The notes under the pieces are model-generated. The model was not told the origin of the DNA, made no database searches, and worked only from the letters and a program-made list of their open reading frames with translations. A stretch of DNA of 64,000 nt. Origin: Pseudoalteromonas sp. XMcav2-N (lineage in GTDB: Bacteria; Pseudomonadota; Gammaproteobacteria; Enterobacterales; Alteromonadaceae). The position numbers and the translations under genes were made by a program. Below are positions 1 to 6,113 of this stretch, piece after piece (the first letter of the stretch is position 1; every line of letters begins with the position of its first letter). Location of the stretch: assembly GCF_024124545.1 (NCBI RefSeq), contig NZ_JAMXSF010000022.1, positions 1 to 64,000 of the forward strand, written 5' to 3'.

Positions 1-2
1 AG

Positions 3-83
3 CACACTGAAGCGATGATAAAAGTGAAAGTGCTCAATAGAATGGCCGGGCTAGGTATGCCTGAATATCAGGGAAACAGCTGA
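3..83 (+). other. C-terminal end of an unidentified ORF entering from the left
   Basis: Frame 3 is open from the window edge to a TGA at 81-83 and encodes 26 residues with a basic, Met-rich composition ending in EYQGNS. It could be the tail of a transposase or of an Rhs-type protein. I do not recognise it, and too little is visible to assign it. Confidence 0.25.
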
Positions 84-106
84 AATCGCAGCGTTTCCTA
101 AGCTAT

Positions 107-598
107 TTGGATTTGATCAACAAGGCCATTCAAATAAGCAATAAAAGCTCAGACACTATAATTGTATTCAAAGTCTCAGATGATCTAACTAATGTAATTG
201 ATGGGTTGAATGCAAATTTAGGAGGTATTCAAGATCTACTATTGGCTGAATTTGATTCTGGGATTCATATAATAAATATAGATGCAGACTCTTCACTTAA
301 ATATGCGGGCACAATGGATTCTAGCAAAAATGGATTGATAACTATTAACCCATCAGCTCAGAGTTCTCAAGGTAGAGGTATGCTTGTTTTGGGTCATGAA
401 GTAGTGCATTTCAGAGACTATAAAGCAAATGTTTCAAATTGGTCAGAATATAAAATGCAAACTGAACTTAATGCTTTTGCGTGGGAAGAGGCTAACTATA
501 AAAATTTTATACCATCATCTGATCATGACTACTATGGTACAAATATAGCTGATAATGTTAGGAAAGTTAAAAATGGGACCTATAATCATGGGCACTAA
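107..598 (+). CDS. Orphan zincin (HExxH) metallopeptidase domain, probable displaced polymorphic-toxin tip
   Basis: The frame is open from 65 (stop at 62-64) to TAA at 596-598. The only plausible start is a TTG at 107 with no visible Shine-Dalgarno, so the domain may have lost its native N-terminus. The protein (163 aa from TTG) has HEVVH around residues 98-102, followed about 20 residues later by a TELNAFAWEE segment that could supply a third zinc ligand. It has no signal peptide. This layout resembles M91/NleD-like and other zincin toxin domains found at the C-termini of Rhs and related effectors. The family is inferred from motif order only. The downstream secreted-protein gene overlaps its end by 11 nt, as in effector-immunity pairs. 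The region is AT-rich and flanked by REP-like repeats. It may not be expressed. Confidence 0.5.
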   Translation: MDLINKAIQISNKSSDTIIVFKVSDDLTNVIDGLNANLGGIQDLLLAEFDSGIHIINIDADSSLKYAGTMDSSKNGLITINPSAQSSQGRGMLVLGHEVVHFRDYKANVSNWSEYKMQTELNAFAWEEANYKNFIPSSDHDYYGTNIADNVRKVKNGTYNHGH

Positions 599-1169
599 TT
601 ATCTTAAAAAGGTTAATTTTGGCGTGTTGTTTTTTTGTTTGTTTTCTTCTTTGAATGTTAAAGCAAGTAGCGAAACAGGGGTGACAGACTTTGTTGTATA
701 TGATTATCTTGATGGTAAATATGAAATATATGTCCTCCACCCTTTTCCAGCAAGACCTGGGAAAGGGGTTCTTAAATTTCACTTCTGTGGCCAGATATAT
801 ACAAAGGGTGTTGTTGATATGGGTACGAGGTTTAAAGTGGATGCATGTGACATACTAAAAACCAAGTCCTTTGTAGAATTGTATTATGTTAATGATGGTA
901 AGAAAGAACACTATGAAACTTATTACGCAAAACCGTGTAATGGTAATGAAGTGGATTACTATATTCGTGATAATGATGGTGGTGATATATCTTTCTATAT
1001 GAGTGATTTTAAAACAGGAGTGATTAATATAATCGAAACTGTTGATGGAAAAGTTTTGGATAGGTTTAAAACAGTAATAGGATGTTCGTACTATCGAACG
1101 TTTCAGCTTTCTGAAAAACATACCGAAATAGTTGTAAATGGTGTACGAGTGCGAATTGGCGGTTGGTAA
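588..1169 (+). CDS. Secreted protein of unknown function, candidate immunity protein
   Basis: I start the gene at ATG 588 because it is directly followed by a basic stretch (NYLKK), a hydrophobic segment and an Ala-x-Ala-like site (VKASS), a typical signal peptide. The in-frame start at 555 would bury that signal. The product is about 193 aa with paired Cys residues (FHFCGQ, VDACD, KPCNG, IGCSY), suggesting disulfides and a periplasmic location. It overlaps the 3' end of the metallopeptidase-like domain in another frame, so the two are translationally close. Position and export fit an immunity protein acting in the periplasm, but that is inference from context; I do not recognise the family. 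Confidence 0.55.
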   Translation: MGTNYLKKVNFGVLFFCLFSSLNVKASSETGVTDFVVYDYLDGKYEIYVLHPFPARPGKGVLKFHFCGQIYTKGVVDMGTRFKVDACDILKTKSFVELYYVNDGKKEHYETYYAKPCNGNEVDYYIRDNDGGDISFYMSDFKTGVINIIETVDGKVLDRFKTVIGCSYYRTFQLSEKHTEIVVNGVRVRIGGW

Positions 1170-1175
1170 AAAGAA

Positions 1176-1233
1176 GTTACAAGGACACCCACCCAAAATC
1201 GTAGGCATTTAGTCTGGGTTTTTTGGGGGGGTG
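1176..1233 (+). repeat. REP-like hairpin, copy 1
   Basis: Left arm CACCCACCCAAAA at 1186-1198 pairs with 1221-1233 with one mismatch (G-run replacing GGGTGGG). The arm is preceded by GTTACAAGGA. The loop contains GTAGGCATT, the same as copy 2 at 3455-3504. It lies just downstream of the secreted-protein gene and upstream of the REP-associated transposase gene. Confidence 0.7.
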
Positions 1234-1271
1234 ATGTGGTGGACGCTTCTAAATCGGCGTTAATGCATGAA

Positions 1272-1328
1272 GTTGCATGGACACCCACCCTAAACTGGCG
1301 TGCGGAATGTACGCCGTCTACCTTTAGG
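1272..1328 (+). repeat. REP-like arm plus palindrome at the 5' side of the RAYT gene
   Basis: GTTGCATGGACACCCACCC (1272-1290) carries the repeat core. It runs into a nested palindrome: CCTAAA (1289-1294) with TTTAGG (1323-1328), and GGCGT (1297-1301) with ACGCC (1311-1315). It sits 29 bases before the transposase start, where RAYT genes usually carry their cognate REP. Confidence 0.6.
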
Positions 1329-1357
1329 TATTACTCATGGATTGAGGATGATAGATT

Positions 1358-2329
1358 ATGCCAATGGCAAGGAAGAGACAGGTCAGCTTATCGGATACCA
1401 AATACTACCACTGTATTTCCCGGTGTGTGCGGCGCGCATTTTTGTGTGGTGAAGACCGTTTAACGGGTAAATCTTATGAGCATCGACGAGACTGGGTCGA
1501 GGAAAAACTGCTGGCTCTGGCCAAGGTATTTTGCATTGAGGTATGTGGCTATGCGGTGATGAGCAATCATACACATCTTGTTTTGTATGTAGATGATAAG
1601 AAAGCACACAGGTTATCAGATAAAGCGATAGTCATTCGCTGGCACAAGCTGTTTAAAGGTAACTGGCTGACGCAAAAATTCGTTAATGGTGATGAGCTGA
1701 GCGAGTCAGAGCGCAGTATGCTGGATGCAGATATTAGTGAATTCAGAATACGCCTTGCGAGTATCAGTTGGTTTATGCGGGTACTGAATGAAGACATAGC
1801 CCGCAGAGCCAATAAAGAAGATGGTTGTACAGGCCGGTTCTGGGAAGGAAGATTCAAGTCACAGGCATTACTGGATGAAGCGGCACTGGCAGCATGCATG
1901 GCCTATGTTGACCTGAACCCAGTCAGGGCCCAAATGGCAGAGACTCCTGAAACTTCGGACTATACCAGTATCAAAAAACGCATTGCGTGGGCACGACTGG
2001 GCAAGCAACCTAAAAGCTTGCGACGCTTTGCAGGCAACCCCAGAGCGAACATGCCAAGTGGTCTCCCGTTTGAGCTGACCTATTATATTCAGCTGGTTGA
2101 ATTAACAGGCCGGTGTATGCGGGCAGACAAACGAGGATATATCAGTGATAGCCAGCCGCTGCTGACCAGGTTGCAAATAGAGCCAGACAATTGGCTTAAA
2201 CTTACCACCCGATTTACCAAAGTGTTTCATGGTGCAGTAGGGCGAACACAGGCAATGACAGATTACTGTGAGCATCTGGAGAAAAAGCGACGAACTAACC
2301 TGATGCAGTGTGAGCGCCTACTGGGCTAG
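1358..2329 (+). CDS. REP-associated tyrosine transposase (IS200-like Y1 family)
   Basis: This intact 323-aa protein belongs to the single-domain HUH/Y1 transposases that nick and join REP hairpins. Visible hallmarks are the N-terminal YYHCISRC segment, an HUH-type NHTHLVL motif near residues 70-76, a WEGRFKSQ motif, and YVDLNPVRA, whose Tyr is the likely catalytic residue. The length exceeds that of short IS200 TnpA and fits RAYT proteins with a C-terminal extension. ATG 1358 is used; ATG 1364 is a possible alternative. The gene is flanked by hairpins sharing the GGACACCCACCC core, the expected substrate. It has no partner gene, so it is probably a domesticated or single-copy RAYT that disperses repeats rather than a classical insertion sequence. 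Its repeats are spread through the surrounding 6 kb. Confidence 0.85.
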   Translation: MPMARKRQVSLSDTKYYHCISRCVRRAFLCGEDRLTGKSYEHRRDWVEEKLLALAKVFCIEVCGYAVMSNHTHLVLYVDDKKAHRLSDKAIVIRWHKLFKGNWLTQKFVNGDELSESERSMLDADISEFRIRLASISWFMRVLNEDIARRANKEDGCTGRFWEGRFKSQALLDEAALAACMAYVDLNPVRAQMAETPETSDYTSIKKRIAWARLGKQPKSLRRFAGNPRANMPSGLPFELTYYIQLVELTGRCMRADKRGYISDSQPLLTRLQIEPDNWLKLTTRFTKVFHGAVGRTQAMTDYCEHLEKKRRTNLMQCERLLG

Positions 2330-2501
2330 CACCTAATCTTTTTCAGTATTATTTCAATTTATCCCAACTTAGGCTTGGGTATGTTTTCGTATAGTCTGGC
2401 ACCGATTTTTTCACGATTACGAGCTTAAACTTACGAATTTCACCGCTCTGAGCATATAAAAAGCGCGATATTTAATAATCTTGCATTTCCAGGTTGAACC
2501 T

Positions 2502-2546
2502 GCCCACAATTAGGTTGCGAATTTATGGTTGGGTGTCTTTGAAAAA
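2502..2546 (-). repeat. REP-like element, inverted orientation, copy A
   Basis: This 45-nt block matches 5350-5394 at 42 of 45 positions by direct comparison. Its reverse complement begins CAAAGACACCC and resembles the left arm of the 1186 and 3457 hairpins. It ends just 9 bases before the nuclease-tip remnant opens. Confidence 0.6.
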
Positions 2547-2554
2547 TTTTTTAA

Positions 2555-2767
2555 GGACCAAGTTATTTACTTGGTTTTGAAACTCCGTGGGGAACTTTGA
2601 ACTCTAGTCGACCGGATGCAACTTGGGGGCCAGAAGCGGAGCCACATTTAGCATTTGAGCTAAAAACGGGTTTACCAATACTCTACCCATATCAAAAGCT
2701 ACAATATCAGAGAAACTTGCCCAGCTCCACTGAGTTGGTATTGATTATGCTTGCGACAGGTGATTAG
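2555..2767 (+). pseudogene. Orphan C-terminal toxin tip with PD-(D/E)XK-like nuclease signature
   Basis: A start-less reading frame of 70 codons runs from 2555 (TAA at 2552-2554) to TAG at 2765-2767. It encodes ETPWGTLNSSRPDATWG, then AFELKTG about 14 residues later, then a conserved-looking tail with YQRNLPSSTE. The spacing of PD and ExK matches PD-(D/E)XK nuclease cores such as those of restriction-enzyme-like polymorphic toxins. The fold assignment is mine, by motif only. There is no ATG and no RBS. The frame opens directly after an inverted REP-like element, so the upstream part of the toxin is missing. The stop lies 2 nt before the next start codon, the layout of a toxin tip and its immunity gene. 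Confidence 0.6.
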
Positions 2768-2769
2768 GA

Positions 2770-3396
2770 ATGAAAAAGAAAATTATTACAAAATTGACAA
2801 AGCACACAGATATATTTTCGATAAGCTTTAAGAAAGATAAAACTTGGATGTTAGCATTCGGCTCATCAACTAGAAATGTGAAAAGCGGGGTTGGATTTAG
2901 CGAGTACTCGTCAGGTACAAAGTTTTTTTATTGGGTTTTTCCTGATGTTTGCTTTCCGTTTATTTTCCCTTACTCTCTGTTGGGGAATGTAGATGTTTCA
3001 GACGCAGATAGGGCTCACTTTTTGGGTAAAGGATCTAGTCCGTCAGAGAGCGAATTGATTGACTTCATATTGGATAAGTGCAAGCTGGTTAGGGAGAGCT
3101 TAGCTTTGGATTACACAAGTTTGGTCGAGTTTCTATCTGCCAACTATGATAGATTATCCAGCTTCGAAAAAGCTGATTATATTCTCCTCAGGTTTTATAT
3201 GGAAAGGGATTTCAAGTTAGTAAATGAAGCTGAAAAATTAGTTCCAAAGCTTAATCCACACAACCCTAAAACAATTAAATTTAGAGATTTTATTCAGCTG
3301 CTAAAGTCTCAGGAAGAATCTAAGATTATTAAAGAAATAGAGTTGTTTAAGAAGGAGAATGAAAAGGTTTGGCAAGCTCATTTTGTCGAAAACTAA
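2770..3396 (+). CDS. Candidate immunity protein for the upstream nuclease tip
   Basis: A cytoplasmic protein of 208 aa with no signal peptide. It is Lys-rich at the N-terminus, aromatic in the middle (FFYWVFPD) and helical and charged towards the C-terminus (KLVPKLNPHNP, then a Lys/Glu-rich end). ATG 2770 has AGG at 2758-2760 as a reasonable ribosome site. It starts 2 nt after the stop of the PD-(D/E)XK-like tip. Lack of export fits an antitoxin that must neutralise a nuclease in the cytoplasm, whereas most other orphan genes in this region encode exported proteins. I recognise no named immunity family. A REP-like hairpin follows about 60 bases downstream. Confidence 0.55.
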   Translation: MKKKIITKLTKHTDIFSISFKKDKTWMLAFGSSTRNVKSGVGFSEYSSGTKFFYWVFPDVCFPFIFPYSLLGNVDVSDADRAHFLGKGSSPSESELIDFILDKCKLVRESLALDYTSLVEFLSANYDRLSSFEKADYILLRFYMERDFKLVNEAEKLVPKLNPHNPKTIKFRDFIQLLKSQEESKIIKEIELFKKENEKVWQAHFVEN

Positions 3397-3451
3397 TAGT
3401 TGTTGCTAGAGAGTTTCAAGGACATATATGGACGCTCCAGAAAAATTTTCC

Positions 3452-3504
3452 AGAGACACCCACCCAAAATCGTAGGCATTTCAGTCTGGACTTTTGGGTG
3501 GGTG
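3452..3504 (+). repeat. REP-like hairpin, copy 2 (perfect 13-bp stem)
   Basis: Arms 3457-3469 (CACCCACCCAAAA) and 3492-3504 are perfectly complementary. The 22-base loop contains CGTAGGCATTTCAGTCTGG, almost identical to copy 1. A degenerate extra arm (GTTTCAAGGACAT) lies just upstream at 3413-3425. It fuses directly to the ankyrin remnant, whose open frame begins at 3506. Confidence 0.75.
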
Positions 3505-3505
3505 A

Positions 3506-3733
3506 TCCCGCCGTGGAGCAAACCCCGATTGGTGTTGCTGTGAATGTACAACAGCGTTGCACTATGCTTTGGAAAATAAGCATGAAAAAATTGCAAATAC
3601 ATTAATTGAACATGGTGCAAATATAGAGTTACCTTTTTTTGGAAAAGATAAAGAGTACAGCTGTTTGGAACTAGCAAAAAAGCATGGTCTGGAATCGACA
3701 GTTACGCTTCTCATAAAAAGTAAACGAAGGTAA
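3506..3733 (+). pseudogene. Ankyrin-repeat protein, C-terminal remnant
   Basis: A start-less frame runs from 3506 to TAA 3731-3733. It contains GANPDW, then TALHYALENKHEKIANTLI and EHGANIEL, which are textbook ankyrin consensus segments (TALHYA, the helix, then HGANI), followed by a second degenerate repeat ending KSKRR. There is no Met at the front and the frame abuts the right arm of a REP-like hairpin, so the N-terminal repeats are missing. Ankyrin proteins often accompany toxin loci as immunity or accessory proteins. I treat this one as a decayed fragment. Confidence 0.65.
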
Positions 3734-3758
3734 ATCAAGGGCAATTAAGTTAGAACAA

Positions 3759-3806
3759 GTTGCAAAGACACCGATTAAAAATTGGCGCTCAATGAGCGTC
3801 TTTTTT
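3759..3806 (+). terminator. REP arm followed by an intrinsic terminator
   Basis: GTTGCAAAGACACC (3759-3772) is a further REP-like arm. It is followed by the stem GGCGCTC (3784-3790) / GAGCGTC (3794-3800), with one G-T pair, a 3-nt loop and six Ts (3801-3806). The hairpin would terminate transcription of the ankyrin remnant. Confidence 0.5.
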
Positions 3807-3836
3807 GTGTAATAACACCAGCGTAGTGTGTATTGA

Positions 3837-3929
3837 AAACAAGTAAAGGCATGCACAATTGACCAGCTGAAGTGGTGGCTCCATATATGTTGTGGACCTG
3901 GTGATTGGGTGTCATTTACTGGTAATTAA
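3837..3929 (+). pseudogene. Possible toxin-tip scrap upstream of the 3939 gene
   Basis: A 30-codon frame with no start runs from 3837 to TAA 3927-3929 and ends in CCGPGDWVSFTGN. It stops 9 nt before the ATG of the next gene, as expected for the C-terminus of a toxin followed by its partner. Composition (Trp, Cys, PGDWVSF) looks like genuine protein rather than random translation. No family is recognised. Confidence 0.3.
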
Positions 3930-3938
3930 GGAGAGTGA

Positions 3939-4526
3939 ATGAAAATAATTAAATCGTTACTCATGTTTTATTTGATTGTCAGTTTTTATAGTCAAGGATG
4001 TGATGAAAAAGGTGGGATGACTTTATGCTCTAAACCAAGACCGATACTTTCATATAAATTATGTGAAGAGCACAGTGTTGATGTTCTTAATTCAGATACT
4101 GTGAATGAATGCCTTGAAACTTATAAAAGCTTGGTTTTTGATGGCACGATTGATGCTGAGAAATATAAAAAGTTTGTTTATCAAGCTGTGGAAGCAGGTT
4201 TCTCTTCGGCTAAAAGAGTTGTTTATAGTGACCGGAGAGGTATGTTTGATAATTACACGAAGGAAGAGAAAGAAAAGCTATTGTATGAGTCTGCATACCA
4301 GTGTGATATTGAAGCTATTCACAAAGTGCTAAGAAAAGAAGTCAAAATGAACTCGCCAGCAGCATATAAATGGAAGTATGTGTTATTGCTACAGGATATA
4401 GGCATAGATGAGAAAGTAGCGATAGTTGAAGACTTAAAACCGGTTACCGGTGTTCAAAATAAAATGTTCGAGCTTCTTAATTTTCTATCGAAATTTAGCT
4501 GTAGTGAGGGAATAACCTATAGATGA
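3939..4526 (+). CDS. Secreted Cys-containing protein of unknown function
   Basis: This 195-aa product has an N-terminal hydrophobic segment (MKIIKSLLMFYLIVSF) followed by SQGCDEK. The Cys could be lipidated, but the lipobox is poor, so a plain signal peptide is equally likely. The mature part is Cys-rich and largely helical and charged (KEEKEKLLYESAYQCDIEAIHKVL). A strong GGAG sits at 3930-3933, 5 nt before ATG 3939. It follows a start-less coding scrap and precedes a degenerate REP-like arm at 4539, so it fits the toxin-tip/partner pattern of this region. A role as a periplasmic immunity protein is inference. Confidence 0.55.
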   Translation: MKIIKSLLMFYLIVSFYSQGCDEKGGMTLCSKPRPILSYKLCEEHSVDVLNSDTVNECLETYKSLVFDGTIDAEKYKKFVYQAVEAGFSSAKRVVYSDRRGMFDNYTKEEKEKLLYESAYQCDIEAIHKVLRKEVKMNSPAAYKWKYVLLLQDIGIDEKVAIVEDLKPVTGVQNKMFELLNFLSKFSCSEGITYR

Positions 4527-4538
4527 AGCATAGATAAA

Positions 4539-4550
4539 GTTACATGGACA
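4539..4550 (+). repeat. Degenerate REP-like arm
   Basis: GTTACATGGACA keeps the front of the GTTGCATGGACACC repeat, but the CACCC part has decayed to TACATG. It lies just after the stop of the 3939 gene. Confidence 0.35.
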
Positions 4551-4646
4551 TACATGTACGTTTCAGCGATGCAAAGCCAAGTATGCCAGTGGGATAGCGT
4601 GTTTTCGTTATTTTATCCGTTTTGCCATCTGAACGAAGTGAATTGA

Positions 4647-4778
4647 TATGAGTGGTGTTTTAATTGTTTATTTTTCAGTAGCTTATGTAGCCATCAATTG
4701 ATGTCTGTAGGGGATGAAGTAGAAAACATTACTAAGCCAGGCTTTTCAGCCATTAAAGTTATATTTGGGAATTACTAA
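4647..4778 (+). pseudogene. Possible toxin-tip scrap upstream of the 4780 gene
   Basis: The frame is open from 4647 to TAA 4776-4778, 1 nt before the next ATG. The last 25 residues (VGDEVENITKPGFSAIKVI and onward) look protein-like; the part before them is less convincing. There is an in-frame ATG at 4701, but no ribosome site. Support is only positional and compositional. Confidence 0.22.
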
Positions 4779-4779
4779 T

Positions 4780-5229
4780 ATGAAGTTGTTAAACTCATTG
4801 CTTCTTTTCGCATATCTTTCTTTTAGTTGCCCGCTTTTATTTGCGAGTGAAAATGGGAGGACAGATTACTTCCTTTATGAAAGTCATCCAATGGTTTCGT
4901 TTGACGGAGGATGTATTGGGAGTAAGTTTGAACAGATTAGGGGTAAAGCGAGATTCACTAGAGAGCTGTTTCCATTAGCTTCCTGTGGAGGGAAACACAG
5001 TAGAGCGATTGTTTCATTCAATAGTTCAGTAAAGGAGAGTGAAATCAAGTTTGTTGTTAGCCTTATGGTGGAGCTTGGGATTTTAAGAAACAGTTATGGA
5101 TATGATAGCAATGATTTTAAGTTCAACGCTCTGGAGCATGTGGAGAATATCCGGGACTCTATAGGATTAAGAGCTGAGCAGATTAGTGTTTCAATCTATG
5201 AAAGATGGGAAGCAAAAAAAATAGTATAA
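4780..5229 (+). CDS. Small secreted protein of unknown function
   Basis: I start at ATG 4780, which gives a clean signal peptide (MKLLNSLLLFAYLSFSCPLLFAS, cleavage near FAS-EN); the TTG at 4765 adds five residues without benefit. GGGA at 4767-4770 is the likely ribosome site. The mature chain is about 125 aa, with three Cys (SCPLL in the signal, GGCIG, ASCGGK) and a mixed alpha/beta look. The gene directly follows a start-less scrap and is followed by an inverted REP-like element. It fits the same orphan immunity pattern, but the function is unknown. Confidence 0.5.
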   Translation: MKLLNSLLLFAYLSFSCPLLFASENGRTDYFLYESHPMVSFDGGCIGSKFEQIRGKARFTRELFPLASCGGKHSRAIVSFNSSVKESEIKFVVSLMVELGILRNSYGYDSNDFKFNALEHVENIRDSIGLRAEQISVSIYERWEAKKIV

Positions 5230-5349
5230 ATTCAATACAATGATGGCTCAAAAGTTATGCTAATAGAGGTTTTAACAAATGGTTTAAACATAGAGTCGGT
5301 CTCTTCAAATCGGCTTATGGTGAACTAGCAGTACTTCAATTTTGAACAC

Positions 5350-5394
5350 GCCCACAATCAGGTTACGAATTTATGGTCGGGTGTCTTTGAAAAA
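5350..5394 (-). repeat. REP-like element, inverted orientation, copy B
   Basis: This block differs from 2502-2546 at three positions out of 45. It again lies immediately upstream of a start-less coding tail (5396-5464), repeating the arrangement seen at the nuclease tip. Confidence 0.6.
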
Positions 5395-5395
5395 A

Positions 5396-5464
5396 TGTGA
5401 AGTGTACTATATGAAAGCACACATTGAGAAAGTATTCGGAAGTAGTTCTTGGGGAGGTCATTAA
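5396..5464 (+). pseudogene. Toxin-tip scrap fused to the 5465 gene
   Basis: The frame emerges from the inverted repeat and reads CEVYYMKAHIEKVFGSSSWG and then GH, stopping with TAA at 5462-5464. The start codon of the next gene follows with no intervening base. The GG and His-rich end resembles C-termini of secreted nuclease or deaminase tips, but is too short to classify. Confidence 0.35.
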
Positions 5465-5884
5465 ATGAAGCGTTTTATTGCTTTCATACTTGTTGTTACT
5501 TCGCACCATATAGGTGCTAATGATGTGTGCCAAATAAGCTCAATTGAACTGTTACAAAAAGCTTTAATTGGTCATTCCGAATCGATTGCTGCTTTGTCTG
5601 ATGTGGACTTTGAAAATAAAAGGAAAATTTATTTTAAGTCAGCTAGCCATATTGTTGATATGTCTATAGAAGAAAGAATTGTAGATTATGAGAAGCTTTT
5701 TGTGGAAAGAACTATTATTGATTTTTCTGGGAATGCAACAACCGTTCTTGTTAAATTGTCACAAGAAGATATGGATCATAGATTAGAATTGCTCAAAGAG
5801 CATATTTGCAAGTTTGACCAACTACCAAAAGTTGGATTAACTCTCGACTCCAGTCACCTGAACGATGGTGAAAATATACCCTAG
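5465..5884 (+). CDS. Small secreted protein of unknown function
   Basis: A 139-aa product with a signal peptide (MKRFIAFILVVTSHHIGAND). The mature part has two Cys (DVCQIS and EHICKF) and is predominantly helical and charged. GGGGAGG at 5451-5457 gives a good ribosome site 7 nt before ATG 5465. The start abuts the stop of the preceding scrap, suggesting that the pair was once toxin tip plus immunity gene. The next feature downstream is another REP-like hairpin. Confidence 0.55.
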   Translation: MKRFIAFILVVTSHHIGANDVCQISSIELLQKALIGHSESIAALSDVDFENKRKIYFKSASHIVDMSIEERIVDYEKLFVERTIIDFSGNATTVLVKLSQEDMDHRLELLKEHICKFDQLPKVGLTLDSSHLNDGENIP

Positions 5885-5923
5885 CAAAAATAGGCATTCC
5901 CGATAGCTATTAAGGTACAAGAC

Positions 5924-5980
5924 GTTGCATGGACACCAAACCAAAATCGTAGACATTCTGTTCGGATTTTTGGGTGGGTG
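5924..5980 (+). repeat. REP-like hairpin, copy 3
   Basis: GTTGCATGGACACC (5924-5937) with left arm 5934-5946 (partly decayed to CACCAAACCAAAA) and right arm 5968-5980 (TTTGGGTGGGTG core). The loop keeps TCGTAGACATT. It marks the right boundary of the shuffled region. Confidence 0.65.
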
Positions 5981-6073
5981 ATGAGATGGACTGTTGTAAT
6001 TCAATAAAATCAGACGCTATTTTAACTGCTATTACTACCACGCATCGCGCTACCCACTAAGCCCCAAATAACT

Positions 6074-6096
6074 AAAAAGGGCACTGCCGTGTGCCC
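6074..6096 (-). terminator. Intrinsic terminator of the FAD oxidoreductase gene
   Basis: GGGCAC (6079-6084) pairs with GTGCCC (6091-6096). Read on the minus strand, the stem is followed by five Ts, directly downstream of the oxidoreductase stop. Confidence 0.65.
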
Positions 6097-6113
6097 ATGC
6101 TGGTTGAAACCGC

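Noticed and set aside
3369..3605. 78-aa plus-strand frame running through the REP-like hairpin
   Set aside because: It reads through a non-coding repeat and out of frame with the ankyrin remnant.
3904..3915. A GGGTGTC string resembling the inverted REP-like element
   Set aside because: It lies inside a protein-like frame (GDWVSFTGN), and the rest of the repeat is missing, so it is probably coincidence.
1..5980. Chromosomal integron cassette array
   Set aside because: The small-gene array looked integron-like, but the repeats lack attC features (no GTTRRRY/RYYYAAC ends) and no integron integrase is present. The repeats match REP hairpins instead.
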